From NCBI RefSeq assembly GCF_039555335.1, contig NC_092646.1, forward strand, positions 25,425,739 through 25,489,738: DNA of 64,000 bases, read 5' to 3'. Positions within the stretch are counted from its first letter, which is position 1; each line of letters begins with the position of its first letter. The notes below the pieces were generated by a model that was not told the DNA's origin, ran no database searches, and saw nothing but the letters and a program-made list of their open reading frames with translations. Source of the stretch: Amphiura filiformis. Taxonomy: Eukaryota; Echinodermata; Ophiuroidea; Amphilepidida; Amphiuridae. Shown piece after piece: positions 12,301 through 23,900 of this stretch. The position numbers were made by a program, and so were the translations under genes.

Positions 12301-15300
12301 TATGGGGCTCTTGTATATTTGTAAATATAGAGTACCCCTAGGGCTATCAGTGTACCAACTCAGGGCCCTGAGGCTGCTTCATTTTATGAGAAATGGCGTG
12401 CTTTGTATTTTCACATTTGGGCCCCTGGGGCCCGTGACCTTTGACCTCTGGGGCCAAAATGGGCAAAAGGCACTTCTACGGGGTAGGGCCCATAAGTGTA
12501 CCACATATGGGCCCCAGGGCCTTTGTAGTTTTAGCGCTAGCCTTGACAGAATGATGTGTTTGATGGAGGAGAAGAAGAAACCACAGGATGGCAATATACC
12601 CGTCCATGCTTCGCATGCGGGTATAAAAAGAAAGAAGAAGGTCATGTACATCCGAATTGGACGTCAATATCAATAGCGTTTCTATTCATCGTTATGTATT
12701 CTTCTCCTGTGCATTATTTTCGCGAACAACCCTTAATAGCCCAAATTATATAAACCTGCACGCTAAACAATGCATTATCTAAAACCCGCACGCTAAACAA
12801 TAGATTTTAGATAATACGTACGCGTGCACGCTCAAATACTAGAAATACTACTTTAACATAACTATAAACTTATCTGTCGATATCTCTCTCTTTCTCTCTC
12901 TCAAAAAAGTACGAATATACATTCTGTGGTGTTAAAATAATTATAGGTTATGGCATTTTTCATGCGCACGATGTAAATCATAGGTTACAAACTGTGTTCT
13001 ATTTTGCAACTATCATTGCCATAAATTATGATTAATGAACTCAAATAATCAAACATCAAATGAGAATAATCGAGCTTCTATTAATTAAAAATGGCTAAAA
13101 ATAGATGGACAATATACAAGATGACACCATTCCAAAATATTCAGCATTTTACAAATGAAATACATGTAGGCCTATATTTAAAATAACATAAACACGCCCG
13201 GGAAATACACACTAGCGCATAATATCATGATCATACTTTATAATACTGTATAAATTGTAAAATTCCACTGTCGTGTGTTTTAATATAAGTAGATTTTAAA
13301 GTTCAAATTATAGAACAATAAAGTCCAGTTGATATTGATATATACGTTTATTCTCTCATCTCCATTCACCGTCATTCTAGTGGGACGCCAAAATCGATCG
13401 TTTCCAGGTCAACTGGTTCATGCTCTCTGTGTTCGGAACCACGATCAAAATTGGTTACAAACCATGCGTGAATAAGTTACTAAAGTTTGACGTAAGGCGC
13501 AATCGATACCAACTTATACAGTGATTGATTTTCTTGACCAGTTAAATGCTACCTGGTCAGTGCCCTGACGGTGTTTTTAAAATTTAAGATAATTTCTCTA
13601 ATATTCAAACTAATATAATGAATGCAGCAATTAATATTGCCTATTGTTTTAATACACTAAAAGTATATGACGCATAATGTATGACGCATAATGTACTCAT
13701 GCAAATGCATTCGTCAAGATAATCGCACTTGCCATGGAGTTATTGCATTTAGCAATCGAGCCTATCGGCTCTCGAGCTAAATGCAATAACTCCACAGCGC
13801 GTGCGATTATCTTGACGAATGCATTGCACTCAGTTCATTTCAAAAGGCGCTAAATCCACTTTTGGAAAAAATTGAGTTATTGGTACCAATGTATAGTGTT
13901 ACATCATAAGTTTCACGGAATCAAACTATTTTTTCCAAAAGGAGCTCAATCCCATTACAGGGTGGGCCAGAAATTTGACTTTTTTTCCAAAAGGCGCTAA
14001 ATCCATTTCAGTTTGTTTCCAAAAGGCGCTAAATCCATCCGACCAATCACCGTGCTCGGTAGGGAATTAAAGACTAAAATTGCATAGGACTATTCTCCTG
14101 TTGACAAGGCAACTATTGATCAAAATTTAAATCACAAAAGTTTAGAATTTCAACTTGTACAAACACTAGTACACCCCTAGCAAGCACAGACGACACTTTA
14201 CGTGCAAAATGGAATGATTTGACAGAATTTTGGTTGTAAATTTTTTTTTTTAATTTGCAAATTTTTTTCACATTTTCAAGCTTTTAGTGAATAAATATCA
14301 TTACATTGTTGAAATAAAGTGCAGATTGCTTTATAAAAAAATATTTGTGGGTATTTTGTTTAATATTGCAAATTATTTTGAATATCATTGAATATTTTGT
14401 TTCCAAAAGGCGCTAAATCCACGGTTATTGGATATTTTGTTTCCAAAAGGCGCTAAATCCACTTCAAGCTGTTTAATAAAAGAATACTTACAATTAAACA
14501 TTATAATCAGGATCTCAAAAATAGGTGTTTTTGTAGTTACTGACATGAGAACTAACATTTAAAACCAAAAATAAATGAATAAATACCAATAAGGCTTTTA
14601 ATTTAAAAAATGATGATTTTCTCCTATTTCACTAATATGGATTTAGCGCCTTTTGGAAACAAGCTCGCAATTACCCAAACTTTTGGGCTTCATAACTGCT
14701 TAATTGTTGGTCTAAAGTATATAAAAGGCATATTTAGAATGGCAAGGACTTGATAAATTCATTTGTGAGGTCATATTTGGGCAAAAAAAATGCAAGAAAC
14801 CATTTTTTTTGCCCGAATTATCTTGAGTCAATTTTTTTTATTAACTTGTAAAAACTAGATAAAAATATCTAGGACCTTTTTTTTTAAACTTGACAAACCT
14901 TGAGACATTTGCACCAAAAATGGTTTTAAAATGCTATATTTTGCCCCCAAATCATAAGAAAAGCCTGATTTTCGCCCAAATTTCGTAAAATTTTAGTGAA
15001 GTTGATGATCAAAATTTTTAAAAAAATTAAAAACGGGTCCTGAATTTTTTATCTACTATTTAAAAATTAATAGAATTTGTTTAACCCCAGAATTTTGTTT
15101 GTTTACATGTGGTCCGTAAAAAATGTGGGCTACAAAATCTGTTTGGTTTGGGGGGATTTTCTCTAAAATGAGCATTTTTGCCCAAATTTGACCTCACAGG
15201 TGAATTCATCAATTCTTTGCCATTCTAAATATGTATACTTCGATAAACTTTAGACCAATAACCAATAATTTAGCAGTTATGAGGCCTAAAAGTTTACATA

Positions 15301-16560
15301 ATTCCACGGTTAAGACCACCCTTACGGACTGTTTTCTTATCATTAATTAACTATTCTTAATTATTGACAATGAATTAAGATATTACAAAGAATGGTAAAC
15401 CTTACCAGTTTGGACCAGGTCTGAATTGAAAACACTTGTTCACGAGTATTCTTTAAAGAGAAATGAAAAATGAAATTAGCAAAGACGACACATAAAATTT
15501 GCCTAAAATATAACGATCAAGACTTTATGATTGCACCATGACACAATCAGTTTATATTACAATGTTGATGAAATTAAACACAAAGAATTAAACCAATGTA
15601 GAAATATATTGTCGTACTTGACATTTTAAGAAAATGAAATAATACAGGATGTCCCCCGGGGGTGTCCCCCCAAAATGAGGCCCTCATTGCGCCCTCTTTT
15701 TCTCCTATTTCAGAAAAGTATATGTTGGTATGTAAAGAAGCCTTTACCCGTTAGCTTTAATAAACCGAAACAATTATTTCAATCGGCTCATAACTTTTGA
15801 AGATATGCCCTTTTAAAGAAAATGTATTCGTTTTACACTCTGTCCACGGAGGAGGTTTGGCTACTTCAAAGATTGAAAAGGGCATATACCATGCATGAAT
15901 ATAAAACAATCCTCGATGATAACTTTACAAAATAACAACTTTATTTCAGGGAATGGGCTTTACCGGTGGGCTTATGGGTTATGGATTTTGTTAAGTGTCA
16001 TTAATTTGGGCGAAATTGATATTGTTTTTACATTCTGTAAAAGTACTTACCATGGTTAGTAGATCACAAAATTTCAATCGCAAGATGACTTTTGTTGCTG
16101 TAGAGCTGTTGTGCACAGGACGAAATTCGTTGCTGTGATCAGCAAACAGTTGCTGATGTAGTCTTTTGACACCAACCGTTTGGTTTTGATAGGCATATGC
16201 TACAACCAAACAAAATGTGTCAAACATGTGGTGTCAAAAATATTTACATGAAAAAGCTCCTGTATGCACTGTATGCGAACCTCAAAACTCGGGAGAATAA
16301 AAACACAGATTATAAGTGCAATGGGAGCAAAAATAGTATGATACTAATAATAATGATGATGGTGATGATTATAATATGATGATAATAATGATAATAATCA
16401 TAGTAACTATGATTTGATAAAACGATGCCATATTACATTTGGTAGTGTCAGACGAAAAACCTGTCATTTAAATTAGAACCTTTTAGGCAAAATACCTACC
16501 ATTGTAAAACGACAGAAGAATTACTGTAAGTAGTTGGAGATGGCTTCCGTCAAACTCCAT
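2862..16560 (-). CDS. nicotinic acetylcholine receptor alpha-type subunit, copy A (7 exons, TM4 frameshift)
   Basis: Subunit of a pentameric cys-loop ligand-gated cation channel at the plasma membrane. Coding exons on the minus strand are 16560-16500 (signal peptide, starts MEFDGSHLQLL), 16199-16051, 15450-15406, 9213-9104, 8625-8401, 4121-3808 and 3343-2862; all junctions are GT-AG with matching phases. The 45-nt and 110-nt third and fourth exons match the ancestral nAChR exon sizes. Visible hallmarks: loop A IWVPDITLYD, a cys-loop with 13 residues between the cysteines (STCKIHVRWFPFDVQVC), loop C vicinal cysteines with flanking tyrosines (TYLCCPEPYPEV, hence alpha-type), GEK before TM2, and TM1-TM3. 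NQT and NSS near the mature N-terminus are candidate glycosylation sites. As read, the protein is 461 residues. Compared with copy B, a 4-base insertion near 2890 shifts the frame within TM4 and stops at 2862-2864; the original stop would be at 2798-2800. It may be a recent pseudogene or make a receptor with an altered TM4. Family call is secure; function is uncertain. Confidence 0.9.
4255..4295 (-). ncRNA. type I hammerhead ribozyme motif at the Penelope-like element 3' end
   Basis: Read on the minus strand: CAGT (stem I), CTGAAGA (core), a hairpin CCACT-AGTGT-AGTGG (stem II), CGAAA (core), ACGT (two-base or dimeric palindromic stem III) and GTC followed by ACTG, which pairs with CAGT to close stem I. 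All core positions of a hammerhead (CUGANGA, GAAA, cleavage after GUC) are present. Penelope-like elements are known to carry hammerheads with very short stem III in their pseudo-LTRs. Self-cleavage is inferred from the motif. Confidence 0.75.
6316..6356 (+). ncRNA. decayed hammerhead motif in the inverted pseudo-LTR copy
   Basis: Inverted copy of the motif at 4255-4295. The CTGAAGA core and GAAACGTCACTG survive, but stem II has lost pairing (CCACT opposite AATGG) and the C before GAAA is now T, so it is probably inactive. Confidence 0.6.
6660..7655 (-). mobile_element. LINE reverse transcriptase fragment (3' half)
   Basis: The minus strand encodes a non-LTR reverse transcriptase. GVRQGCVLSPLLF and LLFADDQCLIH are the fingers and catalytic motifs, with FADD in the active site. 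KYLGSIFTEDG follows, then the C-terminal block RIKWFGHLMRMP and GRPRRRWIEGVKK. The frame slips near 7020-7050 between AMNKRL and EQKITTCEMKC, so this is a dead fragment, 5' truncated near 7655. It lies in intron 5 of nAChR copy A. Confidence 0.85.
7969..8358. mobile_element. MITE with ~45-bp terminal inverted repeats
   Basis: The left arm (ATTAAAGACAGAGATAAAAA, then ACAATTTATCGCGTCTGA) returns inverted at 8310-8358 (GACGCGATAAATTGTC). No coding capacity. Intron 5 of nAChR copy A, just past exon 5. Confidence 0.65.
9425..11480. repeat. complex tandem repeat with GGGGCCCTGGGGCCC-type core
   Basis: A block containing TTTGGGGCCCTGGGGCCCAT, followed by an AT-rich spacer and GCTGCTTTATTTACTGAG, recurs at least eight times in diverged form. 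A larger unit opening AAATAAAGAAATTATAAAAAG with CTCTCTTACTCTCCATAGG occurs at ~9435 and ~10450. Further members lie at 12180-12560 and 19900-20100. Short minus-strand frames in the array are repeat artefacts. Intron 3 of nAChR copy A. Confidence 0.75.
11490..12181. mobile_element. MITE with CCCAGCAAACAC terminal inverted repeats, TA target duplication
   Basis: Starts CCCAGCAAACACAAAACGTT and ends ACGTTTTTGTGTTTGCTGGG, flanked by TA on both sides. The interior repeats variants of AAACGTTTTCATGACCTTTA followed by AACCCGACATTT in both orientations. Other copies: 21996-22382 and a truncated one at 61070-61365. Confidence 0.8.
12182..12560. repeat. further GGGGCCC-type repeat units
   Basis: Two or three diverged units of the array that starts at 9425, split from it by the 11490-12181 MITE. 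The 124-residue plus-strand frame here lies in repeat sequence and resembles no known protein. Confidence 0.6.
12561..13680. other. intronic sequence, no recognised feature
   Basis: Intron 3 of nAChR copy A. A short (TC)n run occurs at 12880-12902; nothing coding was seen. Confidence 0.4.
13690..13831. mobile_element. near-perfect hairpin MITE
   Basis: AATGCATTCGTCAAGATAAT, with a nearby TGGAGTTATTGCATTTAG, returns inverted after a short loop around 13757-13770 and ends ATTATCTTGACGAATGCATT. Confidence 0.75.
13838..14660. mobile_element. non-autonomous element with a recurring CCAAAAGGCGCTAAATCCA motif
   Basis: The motif bounds the region as an inverted pair (13838-13859 forward, 14639-14660 reverse). 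It recurs forward inside at 13933 (degenerate), 13984, 14015, 14399 and 14439; the last two sit in a 40-bp direct duplication. Sequence between copies is AT-rich and unrelated. No open frame. Confidence 0.65.
14675..15300. mobile_element. MITE with long terminal inverted repeats
   Basis: The left arm (GGGCTTCATAACTGCTTAAT onward, AATGGCAAGGACTTGAT, GAGGTCATATTTGGGCAAAA) returns inverted at 15175-15300. Non-coding, T- and A-run rich interior. Intron 3 of nAChR copy A. Confidence 0.65.
15640..16012. mobile_element. truncated mariner-like relic (same family as 43191-44160)
   Basis: Opens with CAGGATGTCCC and shares TTTGAAGATATGC, TCTGTCCACGG and TTACCGGTGGG with the element at 43191-44160. No transposase frame remains. 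It sits in nAChR copy A intron 2, about 40 bases from exon 2. Confidence 0.65.
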
Positions 16561-17030
16561 AGTCCCAAATGGCAATATTATTTCAAACCATCACATTCAC
16601 ATATTGCATGCAGTTATCATAATTTTTAAGTGATTGTAAGTGTGTGTCATAGCGATTGTGTTCTGAAATTCGGAATGAATTGTTTCTTTATCATTTTGGG
16701 AAAAAGGCGAGCCAGTCAATAATATTAAGAATAATTGCTCACGTATGAATGATAAATTTTGTTAACTTGAAAGCTGTTATTAATGTTTCCACATTAGATA
16801 GCACGTCACTAGCTATAGGGATCCTTCCAGAATAACAAAAGGATGCCGTTGACAATGGCAACCAAGATTACTAAAAAGTATAAATAATTTATTACTCTAA
16901 TGGAAGCTATAAAAAACTGATGCATCAAACATTAAGTGAGCTTTATATCATCAATGTATTTCTTAGTCATTATTCATAATATATTCATAACTAGGAAAAC
17001 TGTATTTGAAGCAATATAAATCGAGTCAAG
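16561..17030 (-). promoter_or_regulatory. upstream region of nAChR copy A conserved with copy B
   Basis: About 450 bases upstream of the copy A start codon align well with the region upstream of copy B (30512-31000). Shared blocks include GCATGCAGTTATCAT, GCGAGCCAGTCAAT, GCTCACGTATGAAT and GCCGTTGACAATGGCAACC (plus-strand text). The 5' UTR and core promoter probably lie here. No convincing TATA box or initiator was identified, so the regulatory role is inferred from position and conservation between paralogues. Confidence 0.45.
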
Positions 17031-17492
17031 CATACGTATTCAATTCTGGCGATTCACAATGCGATGCGCCACCAGGCGCCAGTGGTTGCTCTTGCTAGTC
17101 CATGCAATTTTTGACCTTCAGAGTCGACATCGCCATTCTAGCCACCATTGAATTTTCATGTGAGTGTGATAATAATAATATTGAAAAAAGCTCCACAAAG
17201 GATTCTGTGTGTCTATAGAAAATGGATCCACTATATATATATTTAATTGTAAATTACTGTTTTGCTGCGCATTCCCCTGTAACATCGTTATACATTTAAA
17301 CATACAATGACATTATCCTGTATTGTATTCTTAATTTATGCGGGCTTTGGATGACAACATTTTCCAATATGCACTACGTATTTTGACCTCTCCTCAAGCA
17401 AATGCTGGAGACGCATCGTATTGTAAATTGACCAAATTAAATGAATCTTCCCCCGTATCATGCCTTTCTTTGTCATAATTCATAATGTTATG

Positions 17493-19699
17493 CAGGGTGA
17501 TTCAAAATGAAGTATACTCATGTCTGTTGCGCTTTTGTACGAAATCTAGAAGAAATACGCTGTAAATGAAACTATCATCGAAAAGAGCAGATTCTGAACG
17601 TCTAGAATAAAAAAGAATTGTTGTATTTGCTTTCACCAACCCCGAATTATACTTATTTGAATTAAAAGTAACCATTTTTTATAGCTGCACACAGCTACCA
17701 TGCACGTAGTGTACCCGGGTAGTGTATTGATTGGTGTGATGCTATTTCAAAAGCAAAATCCACGATGGTGCTGCTGTTTTTAGGGATACTTCTTCGTATA
17801 ACCACAATGACTCTTATAACCAGTGGAGTAGCCAGGAGTTTGGAACCGAGGGGGCACAACTTGTAAATGTACCGACGGAAATATTTTTTGCCGACGGAAG
17901 TTGAGATTTGTTGACCCAATTTTTTTTTTGCATGGTTTGAAAAAGTGAAGAGCAAAAAAAAAAAAAAAAAAAGAAAGGATATTAGGCGGTACCAACATAA
18001 AAACACACAATTTTTATGTAAAATTCAATTTCGTTAACCATTTTTCATCATTTTTTTTAAATTCTCCCCTTTTTTCTTTCACCGTGGGTATAAAATAGTC
18101 TATTGTTAACACCAACGCCTTCAGTCTACCGCCGGTCTTACATGAACCGACGGTCATGACGAGCGGGGGGCACCGGCCCCCTGCCCCCCCCACCACCACC
18201 ACCACTGGCTACGCCACTGCTTATAACTCGTGTAATTGATAGTCTTCCGGGTGGTCCGACTGAAATTGCTTGGGAAATGTTGCTTCTCTGATCTTTGGGT
18301 GTATTTGCAAAGCATGCCGAACGATAGCTAACACTTCCCACTAAAAACCTTTTTTTTTAATTCCGTCAACAGATGACGCAATTCAATGTTTATAGCAAGG
18401 CAAATGTGGTAAAAATCTATTGAAAACGACATATTCACGTACAAATTTTGACAAAGGTGTAGGTTGTAAAAGTCAAAACCCTGAGTGATCCTTACAATAT
18501 TTTTCAAATTTTATGTCATTAAATGAAAGAGCACATTTATATTGTGCATATACCAGAATCATTTCAATGGGCAATGGCCAATTCTCTTTGCGCTTAGAAA
18601 TTGATATGTTGAGGCTCGTCTTTAGGCCATAATGTAGACTATGCCATAGTCGATTTTTGATAAATAAAAATGTTACTAATCATGATGAACGCATTCAGTT
18701 GAACTCGAAATTATACTGATATTTAGTAGGCCTATACATCAAAATACTAGTATAAAATGGTTATGAAAAAGTTTAGGCTATATAATTATATTTGTGACAG
18801 TAAAAGTAAAGTATAGGCCCTACGTAGGCTTATATTATTGAATGCAACATATCATAATGTCATAATTATAATGACACTTCAATACTGAACAATTCTAATT
18901 TTAGAATCTGCCAGTTTATTATCCGAAAAACCGACTATGGACTTTCACTTTTAAGCAGAACTTTACCCCGGGACTCACACACTGTCAATCATACTTGTTT
19001 ATCAATAAAATCTAACCACAAGACTAAGCATGGTGGTACAATACGCGCTAGGTGCATACGTTCATCCACCAGCACAAAAGCGCCGCATTCCCTAGATAGT
19101 TGTGTACCATGTATAGTTATAATGGTACCAGTACGCGTCGGGAGGATTTAAACAATAACGAGATCTGGGCGACCAATCACAAGCCAGATTCATTTTTAAA
19201 GATGCATTACATCATCACCAATTTTAGTTAGGCCAGAAATTGGCCTAACTCTCAAGGCAAAGTCAGTAGTCCACTTGGGAAGCTAACAAACAGAGGGCGT
19301 ACGGTGACTGAAAAGATCAGCTTAAATGTAATCGCCAGAGTAGTGCACAATTGGCAAGTGGACTACGGAGAAGTCTAGGCCATAATGTAGCCCGCTAGGC
19401 ATTATTGATCTAAACCTGCAACACAACTTTATTTTGCATTTGCATCTGAATATTGCGCTATACCAGTCAACACACTACCATGACTACATGCTTGTAAAAA
19501 GAAACCGTGTGCAGCTAATTGGTGGTTTTTATTCAAATGAGTATAACTTGGGTTTGCAGCAAACAAATACAACAATTCTTTTTTAATTTAGACGTTCAGA
19601 ATCTGCTCTTTTTAATGACATTTCATTTACATTGGATTCTTACTAGATTTTGTACACAAGCACCACAAACAGGAATTTACTTCATTTTGAATCACCCTG
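17493..19699. mobile_element. 2.2-kb TIR element upstream of nAChR copy A, absent from copy B
   Basis: Terminal inverted repeats of about 200 bases begin CAGGGTGATTCAAAATGAAG at both ends and share AAAGAGCAGATTCTGAACGT further in. TATG flanks both sides. In the paralogous region of copy B (31030-31080) the flanking sequences lie next to each other without the element, so it inserted after the duplication. No transposase was recognised; a hAT-like MITE is nested at 17821-18219. Confidence 0.8.
17821..18219. mobile_element. hAT-like MITE with 8-bp target duplication CTTATAAC
   Basis: Ends CAGTGGAGTAGCCAG and GGCTACGCCACTG. The flanks 17813-17820 and 18220-18227 are both CTTATAAC, an 8-bp duplication as expected for hAT elements. 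Same type as 48393-48861. Short minus-strand frames inside (proline- and glycine-rich, or phenylalanine runs) are not genes. Confidence 0.82.
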
Positions 19700-20966
19700 T
19701 ATGTATCATACTAGTATACACAAGTAATCAAAATCTTATTTGTATATTATACCCAAGAGCTACTTTTCTATAGGTTTACTTTCATTACGTTTTATTACCT
19801 GGAGAGATTTTATCATGTCTCACCTCATTTTTCAACCAAATCGACGGTAATAACTCTTGTAGGGAGGGATCAACATTTAACCACAATTCGCCTCAGGCAA
19901 AACGAATAATTCTCAAATGCTATCAGTATACCAACTCAGGGCACTGTAGCTTTATTATTTATGTACTGAGGAACGGCTGGCTCTTTGTTTTATTATTTGG
20001 GCCTCTGGGCCAAAATGCACATTCACATTCTATATAGGTTAGGGCCCATGCGTATGCCACATATTAGCCCTAGCGCCCTGGTGACAAGGCTAAGGCTGCT
20101 TGTGCTATGGTGAGTCACTGATAGCAAATATAATTATGGTGTCCTATAATCATGATAATCATGCTTAATTTCACCTTTTATTTTGTACTTGTGATAATGT
20201 TTTTTATTTTATTGTTTTTGTCCACAGATAATAAACCTTGTAAAGAACACATTAAGGTAAGATATAATGACTACCCCTGATTCCAGAAAAATACAGCACT
20301 GATTTGTAGGAATTAAAAACATTGTCTTGTTTTACTGAAACATAGAAAAATGTTAATCTTTTAGTTAGTTCTATCTGGCAATAAAAGTCAAATTTTAATA
20401 CTTTTTGCAATTCGAGGGGAAATAGCATGTCATTTTGCATGTTTTCTTACAAAATTCTAAGACTTGGCACAAGTCTAAGCAATCAAAATATTGAGTATAG
20501 GTTTTAATCTTTTGTGTTATTTTTGATAATTGGTTGTGAAATGATTAGAAAATGTGTTTTCCAAAAATCAAAATGCATAACTTAAAACAAGTCTTTGGGC
20601 TTGATTGTCACAGCATTCAAAAAACGCCCAAAAACGCATGTCTTTCGCCTGTATTTCCAAATATTAAAATTTGACTTTCATGACCAGTTAGACCTAACTA
20701 AAGGATTCGGCTATGTTTTATTTAGCAAACAGGATAAAAAAAATTGTAACCAAAAACTAGTGCTTTAATTTATTTTCTACGGCATTTTGTAAAATCAATT
20801 TGGTTTAAAATAAAAAAGGGTCTAGAAATTATACTGTTTGTCCATTGTCCAAATATGTCCAGACATCCAATTTAGGCCAATAATTATAGATACAGTGTCT
20901 GACCGCAAAAAGGAAAATCCACAGGGAGTGTGCAGGTATAACTACCCCTTGGTAACATTTGGGTAA
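19700..20966. other. intergenic between the nAChR copies
   Basis: Contains the continuation of the duplicated upstream block (19700-19780), GGGCCC-type repeat units (19900-20100) and AT-rich sequence before the 3' end of copy B. No gene recognised. Confidence 0.45.
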
Positions 20967-23900
20967 CTACCAGTTTTCTTCAAGATCACGTTTTACTGCG
21001 TCATATTCTTCCTCACTTCCTATCACAACCTCAACTGTTATATACACAGTACATATAATCATAAACAAGCTGAAAGTATTGAGCAAGAGACGGTCAACAA
21101 TGATAGAAACACGCCGCCATTGCAATTGTTCAAATGTTTGCACATTCCTATTGGCCAAATCAATCTTCATGAAGTTTTCTAATTTGTTTAAGCGCTCTAT
21201 CAAGGTCGAAGTGATGTTATTATCAGTAACAATAGATGATACTTGGTTTGCAAGCTCGTAAACCTCTTCTACACCACTTTCGATCGATTCCCTCGAATTT
21301 GGATTCTCAATCTGAAACGTTTTAGTTCCGTCCGAGTTGTCTTCAATTGCATCTGGCGATAGGCATAACACACGGGGTAAGAAGTGAAGAAATATACATT
21401 TCACCCATCGAGGAACGGGCTGGGATAAAGCACTCACATGCATGACGATGCCAGTTGCTATCACCGAGACACACACCATGACTATCATACACAAGAAATA
21501 GGTTCCTACAAAATAATTAATAGAAATGTGTCACGCTTTAATAGGACAACCACTTAAGGGGGTACTACATCCCTGGCCAATTTTGTGCCTATTTTTGCAT
21601 TTTTCTCAAAAATTATAGCGCATTGGTGACAAGTAAGATATGTATATTATAGGGGCAAGGACTACAACTACTGTACTGAAAATTCAGCAACTCGAGGCAA
21701 GTAATTATTGATTTATTGATCAAATAATGGTTCTCCACATCTGCTGTCTGTGCTGAAATAAAATTTCCAGTGCAGTAGTTGTAGTCCTTGCCCCTATAAT
21801 ATACATATCTTACTTGTCACCAATGCTCTTTAATTTTTGAGAAAAATGCAAAAATAGGCACAAAATTGGACAGGGGTGTAGTACCCCCTTTTAACAGGTA
21901 TGTCCATTATGGGATGCTTATAGCTGGGCTTGAAGTGCCTGGTGTCAACTACAAGTGGTAAATGAAGCGAGCAAGTTGGATCAGACAGGCTACTTCCCAG
22001 CAAACACAACGTTTTGGACATCATTCGCAATTTGTTGGAAAAGGTTGCCAGAAAGCGTTTAAATGTCGGGTTATATGAAGGGCATGTAAATGGTATAAAA
22101 TGTTTTCATAACATTCAAACACATTTTGTTAATAACCAACTGCAAATATTCTAACATAATGTTATTAAAGTATTGACAAAATATTTGGCAAAAAATGATT
22201 GGAAAAAATATTTTACAATAACATTTAAAAAAATATATATTGTTTTCATACACGATGTTTTAAAACATTTTCTTGACCTTTATACAACCCGACATTTAAT
22301 GTTATTAAAACGTTTTTATCTAAACCAAAACCCAAAATATAACCTGTTTAAAACGTGTTAAAAACGTTTTTTATTTGCTGGGTTGATATCGGATATTATA
22401 ATATTCGATCAAGTTGTAAATTTAGTACGTTAAATTCTAAACATCATGTTTCTTAAACTTTTAAATGTTTTGGGTTGTATTTGAGGTACGGTTATAAGCA
22501 GCACATCATCTAAGAACAATTGGACCTTTACCGTTCTGAGTTTTACTTGAAAGATACAATATTTGCTCATTTCAATGGCTTGAGACTGAATATACAAAAT
22601 ATTCACCATAAGAAGTTGGCACTTACAATGTGCTTTATACGAAAACGTTAACATATCATACATACCAATGAGAGGAGGATCATCTGAGGTTGGCGGTATG
22701 TTCACAGCAATAATTTGTTGGAACACTATCAAAGCCAATAAATTGGTGACAGAGTATGTCAGCTTCTCTCCGCAATCAGGAGGCAGATAAAATACCACCA
22801 GCGATAACAATGATAGCGAGAAACACGGTAATATCATGTAGTATATGTAGAAGGCAGGGTGGCGTTTGAATACCAGGACGTAATGTACTTCAGGGAACGG
22901 TTCTGGGCAACATAAGTATTTAGTTACCACTCGTTTGGTACGCACTGCTACCATGTCCCAGACTCCATTGGATAAGAACCTGTAGACGTAGTACATACAA
23001 GGGTCATTCAATAAGTTCTATCTAAGCCCTTATAACTTTGGTTCTGTAAGTGGTAGCAACATAATTAGATATTTGCATTTCGTCTTGACTGGGGGCAGAA
23101 TTGGTTGCCCATTCAGCTCAGATCCACGTGCTGTATAGAATATAAAATCACAAGTCTAAAATGCAATGCACCATACTGAGACACTATACAACTTTCTTTA
23201 TCTGCGTCAATAATAGAATATTGGTTTAGATGGCATTGAATACATCTCTACATCTGAGTTTGTACTTCATCACTGAGCGATCTAGCGATCGGTTTCTAGC
23301 CAATCAGATAGGACTCCTTTTCTTGCGTTCGGTGAAATACAATCGCTCGTCGCTCACCAACGGAGTATTACGACGTGATTCAGTGCAAGGTAAAAAATAT
23401 TTATTTACAGGTCGTCGACACTGTATGCTATACTTACGGGATAAAAGTACTTTACTTACACACCGAACTTGCTAATGATTCTAATATTCACATATTAGTG
23501 TGGTGCACTAAAAGGTATTCCTTTTAAATATGTTTATTCAAAGTTCAAACATGTTAAAACTGATGATGTATTCAAATTATTTTCTGGTCTCAAACTTACC
23601 CCATTGTAGTAGCATCCAAGCTATGTTCAGGGTACAGATCAATTTCAAAACCGTCATGATTCCACGAACAAAATGGAAGTATGCAAACCTGGACGTCAAA
23701 CGGAAACCATCTAACATGGATTTTACAAGTTGAAGTGTAAATCGCTAGGGCATGCCATATTATTGTACCATCTGGATAGATATTAGCGACAGTATCAGCT
23801 TTGTAGGCAACATCGATGTCAGCACTGAATAATAATAAATAGCAAAAAAGCAAACGAAAACAGTACCAACTGACCAGCAGGGAAACTTTGAATGGATCTT

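Noticed and set aside
12302-12676. 124-codon plus-strand frame
   Set aside because: It crosses GGGGCCC-type repeat units; the opposite strand is also open over the same bases.
13838-14660. CRISPR-like array of short repeats
   Set aside because: Spacing is irregular, one copy is inverted, and the setting is an animal intron; it fits a mobile element.
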